Below are positions 16,159-25,034 of a DNA stretch of 57,673 nucleotides, piece after piece (the stretch's first letter is position 1; each line of letters begins with the position of its first letter). The notes under the pieces are model-generated. The model was not told the DNA's origin, did not search any database, and was given only the letters and a program-made list of their open reading frames with translations. Both the position numbers and the translations under genes were made by a program. The stretch comes from Jiangella asiatica (GTDB taxonomy: Bacteria > Actinomycetota > Actinomycetes > Jiangellales > Jiangellaceae), in the NCBI RefSeq assembly GCF_004349065.1, contig NZ_SMKZ01000044.1, positions 1 to 57,673 on the forward strand, read 5' to 3'.

Positions 16159-17553
16159 CTACCATCCGTCTGTGGACGGCGCCGGCGCGGGCTTGCGCGG
16201 CGTCAGCGCGGCGGCGACGAGGGCGGCGACCCCGGCGGCCACGGCGGCGAGGACGAAGCCGTCGGTGAAGCCGTCGAGGGTGTCGCCGACCAGGCTGGTC
16301 GCCGCCACGCTGGAGACGACGGCGGCCCCGCCGGCGGCGCCGAACTCGTGGAAGGTGCTGACGATGCCCGAGGCGACGCCGGCCTCGTGCGGTGCGACCT
16401 GACCTAGCGCCGTCGCCGAGGCGACGACGAAGATGGCGCCGGTGCCGGCGGCCGCAATCGACACTCCGACGACGACGGTGGTCGGGTGCAGCGACAGCGC
16501 GGGGACGGCCATCCCGGCAGCGGCGACGACCAGTCCGATGACCGCGAGCGGACGCGCGCCCAGCCGGGCGATCGCCCGGCCGGTGAGGTTGGCGCCGGCC
16601 ATCGTGGCCAGCGCGACCGGGAGGAACAGCAGCCCGGTCCGCAGCGCGCCGTAGCCCCGGGCGTGCTGGAAGTAGAACGTGCCGAGGAAGAACACGGCGA
16701 TCATCAACGCCGTCGCCAGGAGGATGAGGAACGTGCCGGTCGCGACCGGACGGCGCGCGAGCAGCCGCACGTCCATCAGCGGCGAGCTCGCGCGCCGCTG
16801 CCAGACCACGAACGCCAGGTAGCCCACGGCCGCGAGCGGCACGAGCAGCCCGGTCGTGGCGGTCAGCCAGCCACGGTCGCCGGCGGTGATGAACGCGTAG
16901 ATCAGGGTGCCGGAGGATGCGGTCACCAGGAGCGCGCCGAGGACGTCGAGCCGGGCTTTGGGCGCGGCCGCGGGACGCCGCGGCAGCATGCGAGCCAGCG
17001 CGGCGACGATGACCAGGCCTATCGGCACGTTGACGAAGAACACCCACGGCCACCCGGGTCCGGCGGTGAGCAGGCCACCGAGCAGCACGCCCAGTGCCGC
17101 TCCGCCGCCGCCGAGAGCGGACCACACCCCGAGGGCCCGGTTCCGCTCGTCGCCGTCGAACAGCGTGACGACGAGCGACAGCGCCGCCGGCGAGAGCAGG
17201 GCCGCGCCGACGCCCTGAGCGACGCGCCCGCCGATGAGCATGGCCGAGGACTCGGCCAGCCCGGTCACCAGCGAGGCCAGGGTGAACGCGAGCAGCCCGG
17301 CAAGCACGACCCGCTTGGCGCCGACGAGGTCCGCGAGCCGGCCGCCCAGCAGCATCAGGCCGCCGAAGGCCAGTGCGTAGGCGCTTACGGTCCAGGTCAG
17401 GACCTCGCGACTCGAGCCGAGGTCGACCTCGATGTGTGGCAGTGCGATCGCCACGACGGTGACGTCGAGGATCAGCATCAGCTGGGCCACGCCGAGGAAC
17501 CCCAGGATGCGCCACCGCAACGGATGCGGTGTCGATGTCTGGTCGTACGTCAT
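16159..17553 (-). CDS. MFS drug/proton antiporter (DHA2, EmrB/QacA type)
   Basis: 464-aa efflux pump with about 14 membrane segments, the DHA2 motif LDVTVVAIALPHIEVDL in helix 1 and the conserved loop GGRLADLVGAKRV. It exports hydrophobic or cationic compounds in exchange for protons. GGGAGG ribosome site upstream of the ATG. Divergent from a TetR gene, with two near-identical palindromes in the 94-base gap, the usual layout of a repressor controlling its pump. The substrate is unknown. Confidence 0.9.
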   Translation of the reverse strand: MTYDQTSTPHPLRWRILGFLGVAQLMLILDVTVVAIALPHIEVDLGSSREVLTWTVSAYALAFGGLMLLGGRLADLVGAKRVVLAGLLAFTLASLVTGLAESSAMLIGGRVAQGVGAALLSPAALSLVVTLFDGDERNRALGVWSALGGGGAALGVLLGGLLTAGPGWPWVFFVNVPIGLVIVAALARMLPRRPAAAPKARLDVLGALLVTASSGTLIYAFITAGDRGWLTATTGLLVPLAAVGYLAFVVWQRRASSPLMDVRLLARRPVATGTFLILLATALMIAVFFLGTFYFQHARGYGALRTGLLFLPVALATMAGANLTGRAIARLGARPLAVIGLVVAAAGMAVPALSLHPTTVVVGVSIAAAGTGAIFVVASATALGQVAPHEAGVASGIVSTFHEFGAAGGAAVVSSVAATSLVGDTLDGFTDGFVLAAVAAGVAALVAAALTPRKPAPAPSTDGW

Positions 17554-17569
17554 GGTTGGGCCTCCCGCC

Positions 17570-17597
17570 CTAACTCGTATGTGTGAGTACGAGTTAG
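17570..17597. promoter_or_regulatory. TetR operator 1
   Basis: CTAACTCGTA - 8 bases - TACGAGTTAG, a perfect 10-bp inverted repeat, 17 bases upstream of the MFS start codon. Confidence 0.85.
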
Positions 17598-17610
17598 GGA
17601 AACGGAGGAG

Positions 17611-17637
17611 CTAACTCGTATATTCCGGTACGAGTTA
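17611..17637. promoter_or_regulatory. TetR operator 2 overlapping the tetR -10 box
   Basis: TAACTCGTA - 8 bases - TACGAGTTA (17612-17637) repeats operator 1 with the same spacer; centres are 41 bases apart, about four helical turns. TAAACT at 17636-17641 lies seven bases before the tetR ATG, suggesting a leaderless transcript whose promoter the operator covers. Confidence 0.85.
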
Positions 17638-17647
17638 AACTGGTAGC

Positions 17648-18259
17648 ATGTCGTCGACCGAGGCCCGACCCAAGCAGCGCCGGCGCGCCGACGCCGAGCG
17701 GAGCATCGTGCGCATCGTCGCCGCCGCCCGCTCGTGCCTCGGCCGCGATCCGGACGCCACCATCGACGACATCGCCAAGGCCGCCGGTGTCGGCCGGATG
17801 ACGCTGTACGGGCACTTCCCGAACCGGGCCGAGCTGGTCGAGGCCGCGCTCGCCGACGCCATGCGCGCCGGCGACGAGACGCTGTCCGCCGTCGACCTCG
17901 GCGGCGACGCGCGGGAGGCGCTGACCCGGCTGCTCGGTTCCAGCTGGTCGCTGGTCGCCGAGTCCGCGGCGCTGCTCCAGGCCGCCCAGGGCGTCCTTCC
18001 CGCCGGGCGGCTGCGCACGCTGCACGCCGCGCCGGCCGAACGGATGGCGCAGCTCGTCCGCCGCGGTCAGGACGACGGCGTGTTCCGTACCGATCTGCCG
18101 GTCACCTGGCTGGTCAGCGCCGTGCACTACCTCCTGAACGGCGCCGCGGAGGAGCAGCGGGCCGGCCGGCTGGACCCCGCGGACGCCGCCGGGGTCGTGA
18201 CGGCGACCGTCCGGTCTGTGCTCGTCCCACCCGCACCGGGAGCGGCCGCGTCCTCCTGA
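17648..18259 (+). CDS. TetR-family repressor of the adjacent MFS pump
   Basis: 203 aa with an N-terminal TetR DNA-binding domain (PDATIDDIAKAAGVGRMTLYGHFPNRAELVEAAL, residues about 35-70) and a helical ligand domain. It is divergent from the DHA2 pump gene; the paired operators between them also overlap its own -10, so it should be autoregulated. The ATG at 17648 seems leaderless. Ligand unknown, probably a pump substrate. Confidence 0.9.
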   Translation: MSSTEARPKQRRRADAERSIVRIVAAARSCLGRDPDATIDDIAKAAGVGRMTLYGHFPNRAELVEAALADAMRAGDETLSAVDLGGDAREALTRLLGSSWSLVAESAALLQAAQGVLPAGRLRTLHAAPAERMAQLVRRGQDDGVFRTDLPVTWLVSAVHYLLNGAAEEQRAGRLDPADAAGVVTATVRSVLVPPAPGAAASS

Positions 18260-18271
18260 CGGCGGCCGCGG

Positions 18272-19480
18272 TCACCAGTCGCCGCCCATGGCGATACGCC
18301 GGGCGGTCGCGGCGATGGTCGAGGTCATCTGCGCGTCGTAGTTGCACAGGACGACCGAGACGATGTCCTGCGCCGGGTACCACTCCAGGTAGGCGCCGAT
18401 CCCGGGCGCGCCCCCGTTGTGCCCGAGGCCCCACTGCTCGTTGACGAGCAGCGCGTGCGGTCCGTAGGTGTTGAACTTGACCTGCGAGGGCATGTCCTGG
18501 GTGTCCGACCACAGGCCCGGCCGCTTCGTGTCGAGGTAGATGCCTCGGTACAGCGAGCCCAGCAGGTCGTCGTCGTCGAGGGCACGGGCGAAGCCGGCCA
18601 GGCCGTCGGCCGTCGCGTGGGCGTTGCCCGCGGGAGCGCCTGTGTACGGCAGCTGGTCCAGTGCATCGACCCGGTCGCCAGCCGCGTCCAGGGTGTAGGG
18701 GATGGCGATGCGCGGGTCGTCGCGCCAGGCGGGCTTGGTGTAGAAGTCCGCGTCCGTCATGTCGGCGGACCCGAAGACGTGCTCACGGACATAGTCGTAG
18801 TACGGCTGCCCGGAGACGGCGGCGACGATCTCGCCGAGAACGTGGTAGCCGGAGTTGCTGTACGCCTCAGCGTCGCCCGGCGGGACGGCCGGGGCGGGCT
18901 GGCCGCGAACGATCCCGGAGATGCCCGCCATGATCTCCTCGGGGCTGTCCCAGACCTGACGGCCCTCCTTCCAGGCGTCGGTCTGGACGTAGTCGCCCAG
19001 GCCCGACGTGTGGATCAGGAGGTGGTGGACGGTGACGGCGTCGGCCACCTCCGGCGCGAAGCCGTCGAGGAACTCGCCGACCGTCTGGTGGAACCTGAGC
19101 TGCTCCCGTTCGGCGAGCTGCACGACGGCGATCGCTGTGAAGAGCTTGGTGACCGAGCCGGTCGCGAAGATGGTGTCGCGCGCGTTGGGGATCTCGCGCT
19201 CCTTGTCGGCCAGGCCGTACGACCGGCTCAGTACGGTCCGGCCGCGCTGGCTGACCAGGATGGTCCCGGAGAACTCGTCCCGCTCCGCCAGCTCGGCGAC
19301 GAACCGGTCGTAGGCGCCGCCCGGGCGCAGGTCGTCGGGAACCCGGCCGTGGTCCGGCGAGCCCGAGCCGGCGGCGCCGGCCGGGGCTGGTGCCGCGCTC
19401 AGCGCCACCCCGGAGGCGGCCGATGCCGCGCCGGCCGCACCGAGCGCGCGGAGTACCGATCGTCGAGAGAAGCCCGTCAC
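18272..19480 (-). CDS. Secreted serine hydrolase, class C beta-lactamase/esterase fold
   Basis: 402 aa with a twin-arginine signal (FSRRSVLRALGAAGAASAASG). It has the three motifs of the fold: S109-V-T-K112, Y207-S-N209, and the third-box HNG in GLGHNGGAPGIG. Members include D-alanyl-D-alanine carboxypeptidases, EstB-type esterases and beta-lactamases; sequence alone does not separate these. It is exported and probably acts on cell wall peptides or small esters. Monocistronic, convergent with tetR. Confidence 0.85.
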   Translation of the reverse strand: MTGFSRRSVLRALGAAGAASAASGVALSAAPAPAGAAGSGSPDHGRVPDDLRPGGAYDRFVAELAERDEFSGTILVSQRGRTVLSRSYGLADKEREIPNARDTIFATGSVTKLFTAIAVVQLAEREQLRFHQTVGEFLDGFAPEVADAVTVHHLLIHTSGLGDYVQTDAWKEGRQVWDSPEEIMAGISGIVRGQPAPAVPPGDAEAYSNSGYHVLGEIVAAVSGQPYYDYVREHVFGSADMTDADFYTKPAWRDDPRIAIPYTLDAAGDRVDALDQLPYTGAPAGNAHATADGLAGFARALDDDDLLGSLYRGIYLDTKRPGLWSDTQDMPSQVKFNTYGPHALLVNEQWGLGHNGGAPGIGAYLEWYPAQDIVSVVLCNYDAQMTSTIAATARRIAMGGDW

Positions 19481-19652
19481 GTCTGCTCCATTCGCCTGAG
19501 CCCTGTGGCGGGTGCCGGCCGCGCCGACGACCCGCCTGCTGTCGAGGTCACGCTCGTGCAGGACGGTGAGAAGTTTTTAGGGCCTTCGTAAGAGCAGTCT
19601 GAGAAACGGGGTCGAGGCGGCCCGGCGGACGATCGACGCGTGGTGGGCCGGG

Positions 19653-20174
19653 TCAGCGGCGCCGGCGGCGATCGGTGACGGCGACGATCTCGCGCAGTGC
19701 GTCGGCGGCCGCGGCGATGGCGCCGGCGGGGATGCCGGCCAGGACGTCCTCGTAGGCGCGGGCCGACGCCGCCATGCCCTGGTCCGTCACGGCGGCGCCG
19801 GTGTCGGTCAGGCGGACCCACCGGCCGCGGGCGTCTCCCTGGTCGGCCTCGCGCTCGACGTAGCCGGCCGCGACCAGTCGCTGCAGGACGTTGCTCGTGC
19901 CGCCGGAGGTCAGGAGCACGGAGCGGGTCAGCTCGCTCGGCCGCAGCGGCCCGCCGGCCCGGCGCAGTGCGGCCAGCACGTCGAACTCGGCGTAGGTCAG
20001 GCCCAGCTCGGCCAGTTCGGCCTTGGTGGCCTGTTCGACCTGGTCGGCCAGGCGGGACGCCCGCTTGCCGAGCGACAGCCGGGCGATCGCGTCCGGGGCC
20101 ATGCCCGCCGCCGCCCACCGCTCGGCGAGGCGGTCGACCTCGTCCCGCACCTCGTCACGCACGTCGTCAGGCAC
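19653..20174 (-). CDS. MarR-family regulator
   Basis: 173 aa with a central winged helix (LTYAEFDVLAALRRAGGPLRPSELTRSVLLTSGGTSNVLQRLVAAGYVEREADQGDARGRWVRLTDTG) and flanking dimerisation helices. It starts at GTG 20174 and is divergent from an amidohydrolase gene; a 14-base perfect palindrome lies between. It likely represses the amidohydrolase and itself. Confidence 0.9.
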   Translation of the reverse strand: MPDDVRDEVRDEVDRLAERWAAAGMAPDAIARLSLGKRASRLADQVEQATKAELAELGLTYAEFDVLAALRRAGGPLRPSELTRSVLLTSGGTSNVLQRLVAAGYVEREADQGDARGRWVRLTDTGAAVTDQGMAASARAYEDVLAGIPAGAIAAAADALREIVAVTDRRRRR

Positions 20175-20200
20175 CGGATCAGGCTACCGCTGTCGATGTT

Positions 20201-20214
20201 GCTTTTCGAAAAGC
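20201..20214. promoter_or_regulatory. Palindrome between marR and amidohydrolase gene
   Basis: GCTTTTCGAAAAGC is a perfect 14-base palindrome in an AT-rich patch 27 bases upstream of the marR start and 21 bases before the amidohydrolase start. Probable MarR operator. Confidence 0.7.
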
Positions 20215-20234
20215 TTTCTGCATAGTGTGCGGGC

Positions 20235-21482
20235 ATGAGTCTACTGCTCCGCGGCGGCACAGCCATCGACACTGATCCCGTCCGCGTCCGCGCGGCCGAC
20301 GTGCTCGTCGAGGACGGGCGCATCGCCGCCGTCGCTCCCGGGCTGCCCGTTCCGGCCGGTGCCGAGGTCGTCGACGCGAGCGGCATGCTCGTCCTGCCAG
20401 GCTTCGTCGACGCCCATCGGCACACGTGGCAGGCCGGCATCCGGGCCGCCGGGCCGGACGTCACCCTCGCCGGATACCTCGACCTCGTTCTCGGCACGCT
20501 CGCGCCCCGCTACCGTCCCGACGATGTCTACGCCGGTACGCTCGCCGGCGCCCTGGAGTGTCTCGACGCCGGCATCACCACCGTCGTCGACTGGTCACAC
20601 ATCCAGCACACCCCGGACCACACGGCCGCCGCGATCGACGCGCTGCACGCCGCCGGTATCCGCGCGGTGTTCGGGTACTGCGTGAGCGAGCCGGACGTCG
20701 CCACCGCCCGGGCGGCGCTCGCGCGGACCGGCGGCCTGGTGACCATGGCGATGGCGCCGTTCGGGCCGGACTTCGTCGGCGAGGAGGCGGCGCTGCGGGA
20801 GTGGCGGCTTGCGCGCGAGCTCGACCTGGCCGTAACGGTCCACCTGGGTGTCGGCGACGCGACCAGCGGCGACCGCGGCCTGGACTTCCTGGAACGCCAC
20901 GGCCTGCTCCGGCCGCGCACGAACTACGTGCACGGCAACGGCTACGGCGACGCCGCGCTCGGGCGCATCGCCGACAGCGGGGGCACGGTGTCGGTGTCGC
21001 CGGTGGTCGAGGCCGGGATGGGCTTCGGCGCGCCGATCACCGCCCGTGCCCTGGCCGCGGGGATACCGACCGGGCTGGGCGCCGACACCGTCGTGAGCGG
21101 GCCGGGCGACATGTTCAGCCTGCTGCGCTCGGCCTACGCCCTGGGGCGCCTGGATCCGACGGCGGGCCACGGCCTGACCACCACGGACCTGCTGCGGGCG
21201 GCGACGGTGGACGGTGCGCGCGCGGCTGGGCTCGCCGGCGTCGGCTCGCTGCGCCCGGGCGACCACGCCGACCTCGTGCTGCTGCGCACGGACGGTCTCG
21301 GCGTCGCGCCGGCGCACGACCCGGTGGGCGCGATCGTGCTGTCGATGGACACCCGCGCGGTGGACACCGTCGTCGTCGCCGGCCGGATCGTCAAACGCGA
21401 CGGGCGGCTGGTCGGCGTCGACGCGGCCACGGTGCAGGCGCGGCTCGCGATGTCGGCCGCCCGGGTGACCGCGGCCGCCTGA
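20235..21482 (+). CDS. Amidohydrolase (cytosine deaminase / chlorohydrolase-type)
   Basis: 415-aa metal-dependent hydrolase of the imidazolonepropionase/ATZ-TRZ group. Features: N-terminal composite beta-domain ending LVLPGFVDAHRHTWQ, where HRH replaces the common HxH metal pair; VTVHLGVGD; YVHGNGY; and TGLGADTVVSGPGDMF with the metal-site Asp. Members deaminate or hydrolyse nucleobases, guanidines and triazines. The divergent MarR regulator suggests control by a small aromatic or heterocyclic compound. Substrate unresolved. Confidence 0.85.
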   Translation: MSLLLRGGTAIDTDPVRVRAADVLVEDGRIAAVAPGLPVPAGAEVVDASGMLVLPGFVDAHRHTWQAGIRAAGPDVTLAGYLDLVLGTLAPRYRPDDVYAGTLAGALECLDAGITTVVDWSHIQHTPDHTAAAIDALHAAGIRAVFGYCVSEPDVATARAALARTGGLVTMAMAPFGPDFVGEEAALREWRLARELDLAVTVHLGVGDATSGDRGLDFLERHGLLRPRTNYVHGNGYGDAALGRIADSGGTVSVSPVVEAGMGFGAPITARALAAGIPTGLGADTVVSGPGDMFSLLRSAYALGRLDPTAGHGLTTTDLLRAATVDGARAAGLAGVGSLRPGDHADLVLLRTDGLGVAPAHDPVGAIVLSMDTRAVDTVVVAGRIVKRDGRLVGVDAATVQARLAMSAARVTAAA

Positions 21483-21489
21483 CGGCGGG

Positions 21490-22749
21490 TCAGAACGCGA
21501 CCGGGTCGCGGCTGAGCGGGCAGGTCATGCAGTGACCGCCGCCCCGGCCGCGGCCCAGCTCCGCGCCGACGATCGTGACGACCTCGATGCCGGCCTTGCG
21601 CAGCAGCGTGTTGGTCTGGGTGTTGCGGTCGTAGGTGACGACGACGCCGGGCTCCAGCGCGACGGCGTTGTTGCCGCTGTCCCACTGCTGGCGCTCGGAG
21701 GCGTACTGGTCGCCGCCGGTCTCGATGACGCGCAGCCCGTCCAGGCCGAGGGCCGCGGCGACGACGTCGACCAGCCGCGCGGACCCCTCGTCCGTGACGT
21801 CGACGCCCGACGCCCGGTCGCCGGGGCGCAGCGTGAACACGTGGATGGAGTCGACGATGCGGGGAAAGACGGTGACGACGTCGCGGTCGGCGAAGGTGAA
21901 CACCGTGTCCAGGTGCATCGCGGCGCGCAGCTTCGGCATGCCGGCGACGATGACCCGCTCGGCGGCGCCTTGGGCGAACAGCGCCCCCGCGACCTGCGTG
22001 ATCGCGTGCCGGGAGGTCCGCTCGCTCATACCCATGAGCACGGTGCCGTTGCCGATGGGCATGATGTCGCCGCCCTCGAACGTGGCGCGTCCCCAGTCCT
22101 GCTCCGGGTCGCCCCACCAGAGCGTGCTGCCGGCGTAGTCGGGGTGGAACGTGTAGATCGACTTGTACAGCAGGGTCTCGTCGTGGCGGGCCGGCCAGTA
22201 GAGCGGGTTCATGGTGAGCCCGCCGTAGAGCCAGCAGGTGGTGTCGCGGGTGTAGAGCGTGTTCGGGAGCGGCGGCATCAAGTAGTCGCGCGCCCCGGTC
22301 GACTCCCGCGCCAGCGCGGCGTAGCCGGACTGGTAGTCCTCGGGCAGGTCGGTGGTGGCCAGGCCGCCGATGAGGAACTCCGCGAGCGGCCCCGGCGCCA
22401 GCGACTCCAGGAACTCCCGGGTGCTGTCGACGAACCCGGGGCCGACCTCGTTCACCGTCACCTTGCGGTCCAGCAGCCACGAGCGCGCCTCGGGGATCGC
22501 CATGGTCTGCGCCAGCAGGGCGTGCAGCTCGACGACCTCCACGCCCCGGCCGCGCAGCTTGTTGACGAAGTCGAGGTGGTCGCGCTCGGCCGCCTCGACC
22601 CACATCACGTCGTCGAAGAGCAGGTCGTCGGAGTTCGTCGGGGTCAGCCGGCGGTGCGCCAGCCCAGGGGAGCAGACGAGGACCTTGCGCAGGACGCCGA
22701 CCTCGGAGTGGACGCCGTGCCGCGCGCCGTGGTCGCTGTGGTCGGACAT
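21490..22749 (-). CDS. arcA: Arginine deiminase
   Basis: 419-aa enzyme converting arginine to citrulline and ammonia. It has the guanidine-binding TFEGGD, the catalytic His/Asp in MHLDTVFTF, and the nucleophile Cys407 in [14 protein letters not shown] near the C-terminus. The ATG at 22749 follows AAAGGACG. It lies 29 bases after an amino-acid antiporter gene, the expected uptake partner. The classical partners ornithine carbamoyltransferase and carbamate kinase are absent from the window, so the citrulline fate is unclear. Confidence 0.93.
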   Translation of the reverse strand: MSDHSDHGARHGVHSEVGVLRKVLVCSPGLAHRRLTPTNSDDLLFDDVMWVEAAERDHLDFVNKLRGRGVEVVELHALLAQTMAIPEARSWLLDRKVTVNEVGPGFVDSTREFLESLAPGPLAEFLIGGLATTDLPEDYQSGYAALARESTGARDYLMPPLPNTLYTRDTTCWLYGGLTMNPLYWPARHDETLLYKSIYTFHPDYAGSTLWWGDPEQDWGRATFEGGDIMPIGNGTVLMGMSERTSRHAITQVAGALFAQGAAERVIVAGMPKLRAAMHLDTVFTFADRDVVTVFPRIVDSIHVFTLRPGDRASGVDVTDEGSARLVDVVAAALGLDGLRVIETGGDQYASERQQWDSGNNAVALEPGVVVTYDRNTQTNTLLRKAGIEVVTIVGAELGRGRGGGHCMTCPLSRDPVAF

Positions 22750-22778
22750 TGCTACGTCCTTTCCCGAGGGTGCGGTGG

Positions 22779-24206
22779 TCAGAGCGTGATCCACCCCTGG
22801 AGCAGCGCGATGACGCCGATCACCGCGCCGAGCACGGAGACGGCGAGGATGACGAGCTCGCGGGGGGTGAACACCGTGCGTCCCTGTTCGCGGCGGGCCA
22901 TGACGAACAGGACGGTGGCCGGCGCGTAGATGATGAACGAGACCAGGATGTACTTCGGCCCGGCCGCGTACAGCAGGAACGCCGTGTAGGCGGTGGCGAG
23001 GCCGGCGACGACGACGTCGCGTGTGCTGCCCGATGGCCAGGTCGCGTCGCGACCCAGCGCGAGCTTCACCGCGTACGCGGCCGCGAGCAGGAACGGGATC
23101 AGCGTCAGCGCGCTGGTGAGGTTGAGCGCGAAGTTGAACGCGTCCTCGGAGAACGCCGTGACGATCAGGACGGTCTGCACGAGCACGGTGGTCAGCAGCA
23201 GCGCCGGCCCCGGCACGTCGGCGGCGTTGGAGCGGCCGAGGAAGCGCGGCATGTCGTCGTCGCCCGCGGCGACGAACAGGACCTCGGCCGCCATCAGCGT
23301 CCAGGCCAGGTACGCGCCGAGGACGGACACGATCAGGCCGACGCTGACGAAGACCTCGCCCCATTCGCCGACGGCCGCCTCGAGCACGCCGGCCATCGAC
23401 GGCTGGCGCAGCTCGGCCAGCTCCTCGTGCGGCAGGATCCCGTACGACACGATCGTCACCGACGCGAAGATGCTCAGCACCATGGCGAAGCCGAGCAGGG
23501 TCGCGCGGCCGACGTCCTTGCGCCGGCGGGCGTGCCGCGAGTACACGCTGGCACCCTCCACGCCGAGGAACACGAACACCGTCACCAGCATCGTGCCTCT
23601 GACCTGCTCGTACAGCGAGCCGAGGTCGTCGCCGCCGCGCCAGTTGTCCGCGAACACCTGGGGATCCAGGTAGAAGACCGCCAGCAGGATGAAGACGATG
23701 ATCGGGACGACCTTCGCGACGGTCACGATCCGGTTGATCGCGGCGGCCTCTTTCGTGCCCCGCCGGATCAGCAGGTAGAAGGTCCACACGCCCACGGTGC
23801 TGAGCACGATGGCCAGCACGGTGTCGCCGTCACCGAGGGCCGGGGCCACCGCACCGACCGTCGACATGATCAGCACCCAGTAGGTGACGTTGCCGACGCA
23901 CGCGCTCGCCCAGTAGCCGAAGGCGGAGAAGAAGCCCAGGTACTCGCCGAAGCCGGCCTTGGCGTAGGCGTACACGCCCGCGTCGAGGTCGGGGCGGCGG
24001 ACCGCGAGAGTCTGGAAGACAAAGGCCAGCATGAGCATGCCGCTGCCGGCGACCGTCCAGGCGACGAGCGCGCCGGCCACGCCGGTCTCGCTGCCGAACC
24101 GCTGGGGCAGGGAGAACACGCCGGCGCCCACCATGGAGCCGACGACCATCGCGGTGAGGGTGGCAAGCGTGACCTTGTGTACGGACTGTGCAGCCGTACT
24201 GGCCAT
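22779..24206 (-). CDS. APC-family amino acid antiporter (arginine/ornithine or arginine/citrulline type)
   Basis: 475-aa membrane protein with about 12-13 helices and the APC helix-1 motif [27 protein letters not shown]. It is similar in layout to the basic amino acid antiporters ArcD/LysP-type (APA family). It precedes arcA in the same direction, so it most likely imports arginine and exports the product. The ATG at 24206 is chosen because the hydrophobic core begins soon after; codons further upstream do not resemble the family. Exchange partner is not readable. Confidence 0.85.
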   Translation of the reverse strand: MASTAAQSVHKVTLATLTAMVVGSMVGAGVFSLPQRFGSETGVAGALVAWTVAGSGMLMLAFVFQTLAVRRPDLDAGVYAYAKAGFGEYLGFFSAFGYWASACVGNVTYWVLIMSTVGAVAPALGDGDTVLAIVLSTVGVWTFYLLIRRGTKEAAAINRIVTVAKVVPIIVFILLAVFYLDPQVFADNWRGGDDLGSLYEQVRGTMLVTVFVFLGVEGASVYSRHARRRKDVGRATLLGFAMVLSIFASVTIVSYGILPHEELAELRQPSMAGVLEAAVGEWGEVFVSVGLIVSVLGAYLAWTLMAAEVLFVAAGDDDMPRFLGRSNAADVPGPALLLTTVLVQTVLIVTAFSEDAFNFALNLTSALTLIPFLLAAAYAVKLALGRDATWPSGSTRDVVVAGLATAYTAFLLYAAGPKYILVSFIIYAPATVLFVMARREQGRTVFTPRELVILAVSVLGAVIGVIALLQGWITL

Positions 24207-24301
24207 GGCCGGCCCCCGTGCCCCGTCGACGATCACGCGTTTAGCACGTCGAAGATCGTATCGCAAGTGCGCTGGCGGGATGGGGTGCTTCCGGGATTCG
24301 C

Positions 24302-24967
24302 TCAGGTGGCCGGTGCGTCGTGGTGGAGCTCGTGTGCCCGCACCGGGGGCTCGCTGAGCCCGAGGCTGTGCGCCAGGAGGTGCGGGTAGTCGGTGGCGAT
24401 CCCGTGCAGCAGCGTCTCGACCGCGCGCTCGGTCTCGTGCGCGTCCGTTGTCGCGTGCCCGAACAGCGCCCGATAGTGGACGAACGAGGCCAGCAGGTCG
24501 AGGGTGAGGCCGACGTCGAGGTCGGCCCGCAGGTCGCCGCGGGCGATCGCGCGGTCCAGTGTCTGCGCCACCGCGGCCCGTGGCGGGTCGAACAGCGCGG
24601 ACATGAACTCCGCGCGCAGCTCCGGCTCCGATGAGCAGTCGGCGTACAGCGGGCCGAGCACGTCGGGCGGCATCCGCCGGAACGCGGCGATGAAGACGCT
24701 CAGAGACTCGCCCAGGTCGCACATGGTGCAGGTGGTGTCGGGCACCTCGATCTCGCCGAGGCGCCGCGCGAGCGCGGCCAGGACCAGCCGCTCCCGCCCG
24801 GCCCAGCGCCGGTAGATCGCCGGCTTGGTGGTGCCGGCCCGCCGGGCCACCTCCTCCAGCGTGAGCCGGCGGTAGCCCGACTCGTCCAACACCGCGAGCG
24901 TGGCGTCAAGGACCGCCGCGTCGATGCGGGCGTCCCGCGGCCGTCCGGTGGCTCGAGGGGATTGCAT
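24302..24967 (-). CDS. TetR-family regulator
   Basis: 221 aa with an N-terminal TetR domain (LTLEEVARRAGTTKPAIYRRWAGRERLVLAAL, residues about 36-68) and a C-terminal ligand domain. A CTMC motif (residues about 80-83) could bind metal or respond to redox, though this is only suggestive. Divergent from the MFS gene, which it probably represses through a palindrome at 24993. No ribosome site is evident, so it is probably leaderless. Confidence 0.88.
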   Translation of the reverse strand: MQSPRATGRPRDARIDAAVLDATLAVLDESGYRRLTLEEVARRAGTTKPAIYRRWAGRERLVLAALARRLGEIEVPDTTCTMCDLGESLSVFIAAFRRMPPDVLGPLYADCSSEPELRAEFMSALFDPPRAAVAQTLDRAIARGDLRADLDVGLTLDLLASFVHYRALFGHATTDAHETERAVETLLHGIATDYPHLLAHSLGLSEPPVRAHELHHDAPAT

Positions 24968-24992
24968 GATCGCCAGTCTAGCGATTAAGTTA

Positions 24993-25009
24993 CGTTACGA
25001 CTCGTATCG
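24993..25009. promoter_or_regulatory. Palindrome between tetR and MFS genes
   Basis: CGTTACGACTCGTATCG: the core TACGA-C-TCGTA is symmetric and the outer CG pair extends it. It is 26 bases upstream of the MFS ATG and 26 bases from tetR. Probable operator. Confidence 0.6.
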
Positions 25010-25034
25010 ATATTGAGGACGAAGGAGCCAGCGC

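Noticed and set aside
16025-17515. 496-codon minus-strand frame overlapping the MFS gene
   Set aside because: Arg-rich shadow; the neighbouring frame 16159-17553 encodes a proper 14-helix transporter.
21490-23787. 765-codon reading of arginine deiminase fused to upstream sequence
   Set aside because: The added residues are an off-frame reading of the antiporter gene; the ATG at 22749 with its ribosome site gives the normal family length.
22749-24389. 546-codon plus-strand frame across the antiporter gene
   Set aside because: Antisense shadow; the Asp/His/Gln-rich product matches no family.
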